The notes under the pieces: generated by a model | Database searches by the model: none | The model's input: only the letters and a program-made list of their open reading frames with translations | Told to the model about the DNA's origin: nothing | In this document: positions 1 to 6,900 of the stretch, piece by piece | Numbering within the stretch: the first letter of the stretch is position 1 | How the letters are laid out: every line of letters starts with the position of its first letter | Made by a program: the position numbers and the translations under genes | Source: Phlegmacium glaucopus | Taxonomy: Eukaryota; Basidiomycota; Agaricomycetes; Agaricales; Cortinariaceae | Assembly (NCBI GenBank): GCA_015039465.1 | Contig: MU130002.1 | Coordinates: 114,697-124,727, forward strand | DNA length: 10,031 nt | Reading direction: 5' to 3'

Positions 1-798
1 CTTGGCATCAACCTAGTCATGAGCACAGCCCATCACCCACAGACAGATGGCGCTACCGAAAGAGCAAACCAAGAAATCGAAGCTTATCTATCTATCTTCT
101 GCGCAAATAACCCTGACCAATGGCGACAATACCTCCCTACCCTTGAGTTCTCTTACAACACCAAACCACATGCTACGCAAAAAGAATCTCCCCTATTCCT
201 CCAAATGGGCTATAACCCAACCGCTATCCCCACTGCATTCCCTAGAACCAACATCCCTAACACCCAAGAACGCCTTATCAATCTCCAAGAAGCACGGAAA
301 GAAGCCAATGCGGCCCATGAACTCGCACGACAAGTCATGACCGAACGTATTACCCGAGGTTTCACCCCATTCAAGATAGGAGATAAGGTATGGCTCGAGT
401 CACGATACCTTAAACTGCGATACGAAACCAAGAAGATGGCACCTAAACGAGAAGGCCCCTTCAAAGTCATAGAAGTTCTAAGTCCCCTCAGCTACCGCCT
501 GGAACTACCCCACTCCTGGAAAATTCATCCAGTCATTCATATCACACTACTTTCCCCTTACAAGACAAATGGAGTCTATGGCGATAACTTCCCACAACCA
601 CCTCCTGACCTTATCGAAGGCCAACCGGAGTACGAAGTCGAGTCAATAATCTCCCACAGACGACAGGGAAGAGGATACGCTTTCCTTATAAAATGGAAAG
701 GATATTCAACTGCAGAAAACACCTGGGAACCCGAACGAAATGTCACCAACTCACAAGACCTTCTTCAAAGTTACAAAAATCGACACCGACTCCAGTGA
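1..798 (+). CDS. Gypsy pol polyprotein, C-terminal part: integrase end, GPY/F module, chromodomain (5'-partial)
   Basis: The frame is open from base 1, so this is the C-terminal 265 residues of a pol polyprotein rather than a gene starting at the ATG at 19. It begins within the integrase core: the motif HHPQTDGATER carries the glutamate of the D,D-35-E catalytic triad (GAA, bases 58-60). A GPY/F module follows (REGPFKV near bases 448-471, then the YRLELP and HPVIHI stretches). The last 50 or so residues are a chromodomain (YEVESI, FLIKWKGY, NTWEPE; about bases 628-790), which in chromoviruses directs integration to modified chromatin. Aromatic positions expected for the methyl-lysine cage are present. 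No frame disruption is seen. The stop TGA is at 796-798. The next frame overlaps it by 59 bases in the +1 register. Confidence 0.96.
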   Translation, partial: LGINLVMSTAHHPQTDGATERANQEIEAYLSIFCANNPDQWRQYLPTLEFSYNTKPHATQKESPLFLQMGYNPTAIPTAFPRTNIPNTQERLINLQEARKEANAAHELARQVMTERITRGFTPFKIGDKVWLESRYLKLRYETKKMAPKREGPFKVIEVLSPLSYRLELPHSWKIHPVIHITLLSPYKTNGVYGDNFPQPPPDLIEGQPEYEVESIISHRRQGRGYAFLIKWKGYSTAENTWEPERNVTNSQDLLQSYKNRHRLQ

Positions 799-1873
799 AG
801 ATAACAAAGAAAACATTCCCCCTCCAATCGCCCCCTCCATGACTCCCTCGTCAACAACCCCTTCATCCACTTCCACTCTCAATACTACTGCCTCCCTTGC
901 TACTATTCTCGAGAACAAACCTCTCAATGTTCACACTACATTCCTCGCTACTCAATTTCCACTTCCCCCATCTTCCCCCACAAGCTCTACTACTACCAAC
1001 CAACAATTCAGAATCCAAGACATCACCCAAATATTCGACTCTCAGTTCCCCACATATTCTCATTACCGAACCTACGTACGAGACCACCTTCGAGACTGGA
1101 CCCATGACTCCGATTTCAAAACATTCGACATTGCCTACTGCCACCATCGACTGGTACTTCCGCAAGCTAATACCTTAGAAAAGATGGCAGAAGGCCTTAT
1201 CAAAATGGCACAAGAATTACGACAAACAAATGCGACTCAAGAACACAATATCCGACAACTCATTCCCCGCCTTGAAATCAATGGATTAAGTAAACGAATC
1301 GAACAAACTTTGACCCTAACAATCCCAACTGTCAACCTCTGGATCCCCGCTCCCCCTAACTCTCCTGTCACTTTCCCAAACAACATTCCTCTTAACAACC
1401 CTTCTGAAGAGACTGGAACTTGTATCCGTCCTCAACCACTCACTCGACAACTGTCCGAAGCCAACATACCTCTTATCCGATCCATCCCATACACGACACG
1501 AGCACCCACTAGTTGACCGAAATGCTTCCAATGTGGTACCCTTGGACATCGCAAACAAGAATGCAGTGCCTACAGATGCCCATCCTGCAAACGAGTGGCC
1601 CCTGGACACTGGCCCAGCAATTTCCCCAAGAACAAAGAAGAAGATAAAGCCCCTCTCCCCAAACGACGACGACAAGAACCAGAACACTGTGCTAGTTGTC
1701 GACTCCCCCTCTTCTACGATCACGTTGCTTGGTGCCGAGGACAGACGGATGGTAACACCTGCCGATGCAAATCTAAAGTCAAAAAGGAAGAAGATTGCGA
1801 TCCCGACATTTACGGAACCGGATTCTACGACGTTGACGGAGATGAAGACGGTAACCTTACCGGAGAACATTGA
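740..1873 (+). CDS. Accessory ORF of the retroelement: CCHC zinc-knuckle protein, interrupted by an in-frame TGA
   Basis: From the ATG at 740 the frame runs 258 codons to a TGA at 1514-1516, then stays open in the same frame for 118 more codons to a stop at 1871-1873. Right after the TGA is a canonical CCHC zinc knuckle, CFQCGTLGHRKQEC (codons 262-275; C-x2-C-x4-H-x4-C). Next come a degenerate second knuckle (C280, C283, H290, with Phe at 295 where Cys is expected) and a third Cys/His cluster starting HCASC. A basic stretch PKRRR lies before the third cluster and could be a nuclear-localisation signal. The N-terminal part is Ser/Thr/Pro-rich with an acidic SSEDNKENIPP segment, then a probably helical region. 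Function is not recognised; nucleic-acid binding is inferred from the knuckle. It is not a normal gag, which would precede pol. The TGA is probably a nonsense mutation. The ATG lies within the pol end, so reinitiation, frameshift or a separate transcript are all possible. Confidence 0.75.
1523..1564 (+). other. Zinc knuckle (CCHC) coding segment
   Basis: Translation in the frame of the 740-1873 reading frame gives Cys, Cys, His and Cys at codons 262, 265, 270 and 275, the exact retroviral-type spacing. It begins two codons after the in-frame TGA, so a protein ending at that stop would lack every zinc-binding cluster. Confidence 0.92.
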
Positions 1874-1917
1874 GTCATACGCTAAGAATACCCCCATTCA
1901 TATCTATGACTCCCCTT

Positions 1918-1945
1918 TATCTCTGACTCTATTCCTCCTTATAAG
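1918..1945 (+). promoter_or_regulatory. LTR-like promoter module upstream of the BTB frame
   Basis: TATCTCTGACTC at 1918-1929 is followed by TATAAG at 1940-1945. The 3' LTR has the same 12-mer at 2838-2849 followed by TATAAG at 2862-2867. The motif-start to TATA-start spacing is 22 bases here and 24 there. A pyrimidine-rich leader and the ATG at 1992 follow. I infer that this drives the BTB frame. Confidence 0.6.
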
Positions 1946-1991
1946 AACTCGCGACTTATCCTTTCCCTTTCCTTATCGCCTCTTCCACACC

Positions 1992-2597
1992 ATGGCTCTC
2001 GCATCTGCTGCTCGCATTACTTCCGCTAACATGAACTTCAACACTGCTACTGCTATGGATACTGATATCGACCAATTTCACGAATACATCGACGACATCA
2101 CGCCTGAAAATGGAATCCCTATCTTCAGACCTGGTCAATTACCCCCTATGCTTCATATCGCTGGCGGTCATTTCTTCTTTCAAACCGAACATATTCGCTT
2201 CCGAGTTCACCGATACTTCTTCGATCGAGAATCCAATTGGCTTTCAGAACGACTGGCATTCGTCAACTCCGACCTAGCCGATGGACAAACCGTAGCACAA
2301 TCCAAGATTCGAGGAACCAATGTATTCGACGCCATCGAACTCCCTGGAATCACTGCTAAACAATTCGCCTCTCTTCTATGGGTCATTTATAACCCACGCT
2401 ATGGAAGTCATCACGCCACCACTCAAACGTGGAAAGACATCAATGTTGCAGCGAAAGCGCTTAAGATGGATCAAATCCTCTTACTTTCGGAACACAAGAT
2501 CAAAGTCAATTCACGAAGAGATCAACAACAGGCCGACCAACAGAAACAAGATTTAGAAGAATATTTCAAGGATAACAAAATCGAGGACGATATTTAG
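1992..2597 (+). CDS. BTB/POZ-domain-like protein encoded inside the retroelement
   Basis: A 201-residue protein. The start at 1992 was chosen because CACACCATGG is a good initiation context, it follows a pyrimidine-rich leader, and a TATA-like box lies about 50 bases upstream. The frame is open further upstream to 1533, but that part overlaps the zinc-knuckle frame and is probably not coding. Residues about 52-170 resemble the BTB fold of agaricomycete proteins: the FRVHRYFFDRES segment, then DAIELPGITAKQFASLLWVI, then WKDINVAAKALKMDQI. The N-terminus is Asp-rich and the C-terminus (173-195) is Gln/Lys/Glu-rich and may be helical or coiled-coil. BTB domains mediate dimerisation and often recruit CUL3 ubiquitin ligases; any such role here is inference. 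The stop is 16 bases before the proposed 3' LTR. A start at the ATG at 2031 is also possible. Confidence 0.85.
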   Translation: MALASAARITSANMNFNTATAMDTDIDQFHEYIDDITPENGIPIFRPGQLPPMLHIAGGHFFFQTEHIRFRVHRYFFDRESNWLSERLAFVNSDLADGQTVAQSKIRGTNVFDAIELPGITAKQFASLLWVIYNPRYGSHHATTQTWKDINVAAKALKMDQILLLSEHKIKVNSRRDQQQADQQKQDLEEYFKDNKIEDDI

Positions 2598-2613
2598 GCT
2601 AACAATGGGCTAA

Positions 2614-3059
2614 TGTTATGAATGTTATGAACGTCTGGTACGCGCATGGCCCCCATCCCTTTTTCTCCCCTTTCCTACACTGTACATTACATCCTTCTCT
2701 ATCGCTCTCTTCCTACACCACCCCTTTTCCCTATTTACCCTTTGCCCTGAACCTTCCATGTACTATACTTAGCCATCGCTTCCGTCCCTCTATCTCTGAC
2801 TCGTACCGACTCATACTCCCAGCACGGACCATTCCCTTATCTCTGACTCGACCCCTTAGTATATAAGAGCCATACCCATAGCCATGATCCCTAGTTTAGA
2901 CCTTTGTACTCTTACGGTCTTAATCTACACAGCTTGCTCAGAACCTGTCGCCCTCAGTCTTAACTTGTTGAACACGATTGCAGTTGTATCTAAGTCCCTA
3001 GTTATTTGGTCTATCGGCCCAGCACCGAACGCGAGTGCAAGCTTATAGTCGCCGTAACA
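2614..3059 (+). repeat. Candidate 3' LTR (446 bp)
   Basis: The segment starts TGTTA and ends TAACA, the TG...CA inverted ends typical of LTRs. It lies immediately after the last reading frame. Its first part is pyrimidine-rich and gene-free, as expected of U3. A TATA box (TATATAAG, 2860-2867) and two upstream copies of TATCTCTGACTC (2791-2802 and 2838-2849) look like a core promoter. The preceding AACAATGGGCTAA is only a weak polypurine-tract candidate. A second TGTTATGA at 2623 makes the left edge uncertain by 9 bases. The matching 5' LTR is outside the window, so the ends are not proven. Confidence 0.72.
2838..2867 (+). promoter_or_regulatory. LTR core promoter: TATCTCTGACTC motif plus TATA box
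   Basis: The 12-mer at 2838-2849 repeats the one at 2791-2802 and the one upstream of the BTB frame at 1918. TATATAAG follows at 2860-2867. Transcription of the element would start about 25-40 bases downstream, marking the U3/R boundary; this is inferred. Confidence 0.6.
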
Positions 3060-3220
3060 ATTGTCGTTGACATTGCTGTAAATAATTAAACTACCCATTG
3101 TTGCTGACTGGAGTCTCTGAACAGAACACCATGCCAGCGAGGATTCAGTGGGTTAGTGAAGGCTGTCTCTATTTACCTAGAAAAAACTGACCTTGTTCTT
3201 TGGCTCTCCTCGGGGGCCTC
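3060..3220. other. Non-coding spacer between the LTR and the foldback element
   Basis: No convincing reading frame, RNA gene or repeat is seen in these 161 bases. The first five bases (ATTGT) would be the target-site duplication of the retroelement if the LTR end is correct. Confidence 0.5.
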
Positions 3221-3752
3221 CATCATCAGCAAACTCCAATTTTTGTCATAGTGGGTTATAGCAAAATATAGTAAGATATAGCATGGGTCCCTATCTCTGT
3301 AGTGCTACAGAGATAGGGACCCATGCTATACCTTACTAAGGTAGAAGCAATCCATACTCATCCAATGTCACATGACCAAGCATTATAATGAGTGACAAAT
3401 GAAAGAAATCTATGCTACATTTACAAAAACACTGTTATTAAAAAAGTGGCTCTGAGAAAATATTCCAAACTGCACTTGTTAAATTATCCTGGAAACAGAA
3501 TTTTAATATACTACAACTAGCACAGCCTATATATCAAAATTCTGTTTCCAGGATAATTTAACAAGTGCAGTTTGGAATATTTTCTCAGAGCCACTTTTTT
3601 AATAACAGTGTTTTTGTAAATGTAGCATAGATTTCTTTCATTTGTCACTCATTATAATGCTTGGTCATGTGACATTGGATGAGTATGGATTGCTTCTACC
3701 TTATATTTTGCTATAACTCACTATGACAAAAAATCGGAGTTTGCTGATGATG
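3221..3752. mobile_element. Foldback element: 222/223-bp inverted arms around a 19-base loop
   Basis: The left arm (3221-3510) is the reverse complement of the right arm (3530-3752) once the 68-base insertion in the left arm is removed. By eye only about four differences are seen: an A/G near 3238, one base in a T-run near 3240, a G/A near 3254 and an A/G near 3505. The stretch from 3339 to 3500 matches its partner without a visible mismatch. The loop is 3511-3529. No coding capacity is present, so it would be a non-autonomous MITE or foldback transposon, or a local inverted duplication. No clear target-site duplication was found outside 3221 and 3752, so the class and exact ends are open. 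A transcript through it would fold into a long double-stranded RNA. Confidence 0.93.
3271..3336. mobile_element. Nested 66-bp palindromic MITE with TA target duplication
   Basis: Two 32-base arms (GTAAGATATAGCATGGGTCC... and its reverse complement) differ at one position and are separated by a 2-base TG loop. TA flanks both sides (3269-3270 and 3337-3338). The right arm of the surrounding foldback element shows the empty site, reading AAAATATAAGGTAG on the opposite strand with a single TA. This identifies an insertion of exactly 66 bp plus a TA duplication, the hallmark of Tc1/mariner-type transposition, after the foldback was already formed. Confidence 0.92.
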
Positions 3753-3929
3753 CATGTCCTTGGCACTTGCATATCCACCTACCTGTGTGGGGGGCTTAGG
3801 GCCAAACTTGGGTCAGAAAATGTAATAGAGTATATTACAGGAATTCTAATGGTTCATTGTTTAGTACAGCGAGCGCTGATTTATAATGAAAGACACCCAG
3901 TTCTCAATTGAATCTCAAGATAGAGGCAA
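3753..3929. other. 3' flank of the ABC transporter gene, no other gene seen
   Basis: These 177 bases separate the foldback element from the transporter stop codon (minus strand) and probably contain its 3' untranslated region. No clear polyadenylation hexamer or conserved coding segment was recognised. Short open frames here have no recognisable content. Confidence 0.5.
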
Positions 3930-6900
3930 CTACCTTACACAAGAAGCCGAGGCTATTCCATCTGCCATTGCATATAGCACATCCTTATTGTCACTGCCGT
4001 CTACTATAGACTTCAGGAAACCGTCTGTCTTTTGGAGTAAAGTTCTCGGACTGTCAAATTTAGCCTAGACGAAGCCATCAGTGAAAAACCATGTTTCAAT
4101 TTCGAAGATAACCCACGATCCGTCCATCATCAAGGACCATCTGAGCTTAGTGTTCAGTAAAAACGGAAAAGAAAAATTACATTGACATACTATTCTGTCG
4201 GCATCCATGATTGTCTGCAGTCGATGAGCAATGGTGATGATAGTAATGTCTGAACTCATTTTGTGTCGCAAAGTAGTTTGTATGATGGAATCTGTCTTAT
4301 AATCTGAAATCATGCATCATAAAAAGGCCAACGAGAAGCAATGATAATGGCCAAACACACCGATGGCGGAGGTTGCTTGAAAAAAAGCAAACTGGAGTCA
4401 ACCAACATTTTGGAGTCCACAAAAGACCAACGCAACTCACCTTCATCTAAAATCAGGAGCTTACTTCCGCGAACAATTGCACGAGCCAAAGCAATGATCT
4501 GTCGCTGACCAACAGATAAATTACCACCACCACTAGCTACGTTGCTGTCCAAAGTTAGACGAGCTTCCTCAAGTTCTTCTTGAAGTGAAAACAGTCCCGC
4601 AGCACGCAAGGAATCATTCAAAGTAGCATCGTCATGTTGCTCGAACGGATCCAAATTACGCCGGAGTGTACCTACTCCACTTGATAAGCCAGAAGGGCTA
4701 AAATGTTCTTGATGAGCACGCACCACTTAAAAGTTCGGGCTTGGAGGAGAGGCCATGTCAATAATCAACGACAATGCTTATCACACCCACTCACAGTTTG
4801 TGGAATGATGGTGATATTTGATCTCAATGCATCCAGATTGATTTGGTTGGTAGGAATTCCGTCATAGTATACCGTACCTTCTGTGAGTATACATCGCAAT
4901 AAAGCGAGGGTCAATGAACTCTATGAAACCAATGAGTGATGGCTGGAGTTCGGTGGAAAGTCAACACTATACCTTCCCACTGCCCGTCCTGCCCACTAGG
5001 TTTCACTAAATTAGCCATAAATTTTCGTGAACTGTGGAGACAAGACTTGCCAACTCCTATGCGTTCTCCGGACTTGATATGGAAGGAAATATTGTGAAGA
5101 ACTGCTGGGCCTGTCTGAGAAGAATCATGAGTTTCCGATTGTGCTTTCAACATGAGCCACACCTCTGAATAGCGAGCTGAAAGCTTTTCCACACGAAGAT
5201 CTCCAGTAGTAGGCCATGCAGCAGGGGGCTTCCCAGTCTCGGTTGCTTCTGGTTCATGTTCGATATCAATGTATCCTTGGATGCGCTCCAGACTACGATG
5301 ATGTTGAACTTTTTATGCATCACACATCCTGAGGCTCCTTACCTGTTGCTTTCCACTTCAAACTCGTTGAAAAATCTAACCCAGACCAAGATCAAAGTGC
5401 AAAATTCAACGACCATATTCAATGAGAACCCTGTATTGCCAGCTCCAACTGAACGGCCGTAAATTAGATAAGAAGCTAGTGCCGCAGTGAAAATGGCCCC
5501 CAAGACGTCGATTCTTATACAGACCCATCGATTTAGATTGTAGGACATTCGCGCAACTCGGACGTAGTGATTTACTCGTTCCAGAGACTCGGTTTTGAAA
5601 GGAACCTGAGCACCATAAGCGCGAATGGAGACTTTTCCCCTTTTAATAGTATGTTTAAGTTAAGAAGTAGACGAACGTTACCTATACCCACAATTGCTGC
5701 ACTAAAATGAGCCAGTAGCGGGGAACGTGCATTGCTGAATAACATATGTGAACGGTATATCAATGATAACCGGTGTCTGCCTACCTCATCTCGCGTTTGA
5801 CGGATAGTTGAGCTCGCAAATAGAGATTACCCAGGCAGGCACCCAAAATGGCGACAGCAATAGTGGGGAAGAAGAATATTGGGGTGAAGATGACGATAAC
5901 AACAAGTTTAGTGAGCGTCGCCATGCCGATTTCGGTGAGCGTCGCAACCACACCAGGTATAGGACCGTCGACAGCGCGTATATCTTGTGTACATCGAGAA
6001 ATGATTCTTCCTGTCGGTGTCTCGTCCAGCCATCTAAGAGATATGGTGAGTTCTTCAGTGATTGGCTAGGTTTCCTTCGAGCTCACCGAAGTGTGCTTCC
6101 CAAGACCGAATCAATCAATGAAGTGCTGATGCTCCTCGATGCCCTGAGAGTTCCATAGACATAGAAGATATATGACGCAGTGTAAATGACAACCATTGTA
6201 GAGAGAATAAGAGAATATTGCGTGAGGTAACTGATTTTGAGCAAGTCATCAATTGTGGGCCTAATAGATGAAAGACAGGGCCTTACGGCAATGGATTGAC
6301 CTCAGGGGACGTGTGGGTTTCGTATTGAGAACCCCAATATCCAAGGAACCAGACTTGGAAAGTGTTCACCCAATCTGTTAGAAGTGTAGCAGAAATCCAG
6401 ATCGAAAAGAACGTAAGAGGATAGTCTCCTCCTAATCCAGAAAGGTATAGCTTGATAGACTCCCATTTAACATGTCCTTTTGCAATCTCTTCCACAACCA
6501 CGAGCTTTCCGTCCGTAGGTTTGTCCCTTTTAATTGTAGGCTTGACTTCTTCAATGAGTGTTCCCGGAACTTGCTCTGCTTCTGATACTAGAGAGGGGTC
6601 ATTCGCTAAACTAGAAGCGAAGTGCTCGATCCCTTGACTTCGTACAGTACCATCTTGACCAATCGACACCACATGTTGAGCAATGGGCGTAGCGAGGGCG
6701 ACATTGTGTGTCTTTCAGGAGACGTTGTCAACCAGAGAAATTTGCTAATTGCTAAAAGAATTGTTTATCTCTTACCACGAGCAGAATTGTTCTTCCCTTC
6801 ACTAGATCGCCTCGAAAACACCGGTCAATGATCCAGGACGAGCTAATCGCCCGGCCTGGTTCAGCACAAAAAATACAAGGAAGACAGGGAATGCATGGCA

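Larger units (their letters stand above)
1..3059 (+). mobile_element. Ty3/gypsy chromovirus LTR retrotransposon, 3' part, with two accessory ORFs
   Basis: The sequence shows, in order on one strand, the end of a gypsy-type pol with a chromodomain, a zinc-knuckle reading frame, a BTB-like reading frame and a candidate 3' LTR. The 5' LTR, gag, protease, reverse transcriptase and most of integrase lie left of the window. All coding parts end before the LTR and share its orientation, so the two extra frames appear to be cargo within the element rather than host genes. The right junction is inferred from the TAACA end at 3055-3059. A 5-bp target duplication would then begin ATTGT at 3060, which cannot be tested without the other end. 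The in-frame TGA in the second frame suggests this copy is at least partly decayed. Alternatively, two host genes could have been trapped between elements, but the 16-base gap between the last stop and the LTR argues against this. Confidence 0.88.
3930..5292 (-). other. ABC transporter exons 25-34: NBD2 and C-terminus, rich in microexons
   Basis: Exons are 5292-5163, 5114-5051, 4995-4973, 4920-4795, 4739-4724, 4671-4441, 4375-4361, 4303-4191, 4140-4113 and 4064-3930. The reading is ERIQGYI, then [41 protein letters not shown] (23-nt exon), [21 protein letters not shown] (16-nt exon), [37 protein letters not shown] (15-nt exon), [17 protein letters not shown] H-loop, [14 protein letters not shown] (28-nt exon), KFDSPRTLL and VLYAMADG before the TAG stop. 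Each small exon restores exactly the family motif that is otherwise missing, which is the main support for it. The intron before the 23-nt exon (5050-4996) begins GCAAGT. Confidence 0.92.

Noticed and set aside
863..1897. Long minus-strand open frames (863-1165 and 1316-1897) opposite the zinc-knuckle frame
   Set aside because: They lie antisense to a frame with a clear zinc knuckle and encode Ser/Val/Phe-rich sequence with no recognisable domain.
1533..1991. Upstream extension of the BTB frame to an ATG at 1536-region start near 1533
   Set aside because: This part overlaps the zinc-knuckle frame in another register, its residues show no family resemblance, and the TATA-like box and leader at 1940-1991 favour the ATG at 1992.
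2618..2866. Plus-strand open frame of 82 codons within the LTR
   Set aside because: It lies in pyrimidine-rich U3 sequence and its residues are low-complexity Pro/Ser/Leu; the segment is better explained as an LTR.
3291..3315. Similarity of CCCTATCTCTG in the MITE to the LTR TATCTCTGACTC motif
   Set aside because: Only about eight bases are shared and the flanks differ; coincidence is the simplest explanation.
3876..3892. Possible polyadenylation signal (ATTATAAATC on the minus strand) after the transporter stop
   Set aside because: It is not a canonical AATAAA and AT-rich fungal 3' ends often lack a hexamer, so it cannot be supported from sequence alone.
3723..4068. Plus-strand small open frames between the foldback element and the transporter C-terminus
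   Set aside because: One starts inside the hairpin arm and the other is antisense to the last transporter exon; neither has recognisable features.
4672..4726. Direct reading of the stretch upstream of TLRRNLDPF as coding (SGLSSGVG)
   Set aside because: It does not join in frame to the preceding exon with a canonical donor, whereas the 16-nt exon at 4724-4739 gives PELLSG and keeps the frame.
4876..4885. Possible intron acceptor CTCACAG at 4881 inside exon 28
   Set aside because: Reading through in frame gives [21 protein letters not shown], which matches the family, so no intron is needed here.
5808..6158. Plus-strand open frames opposite TMD2 exons
   Set aside because: They are antisense to exons with clear ABC transporter membrane segments and conserved motifs.
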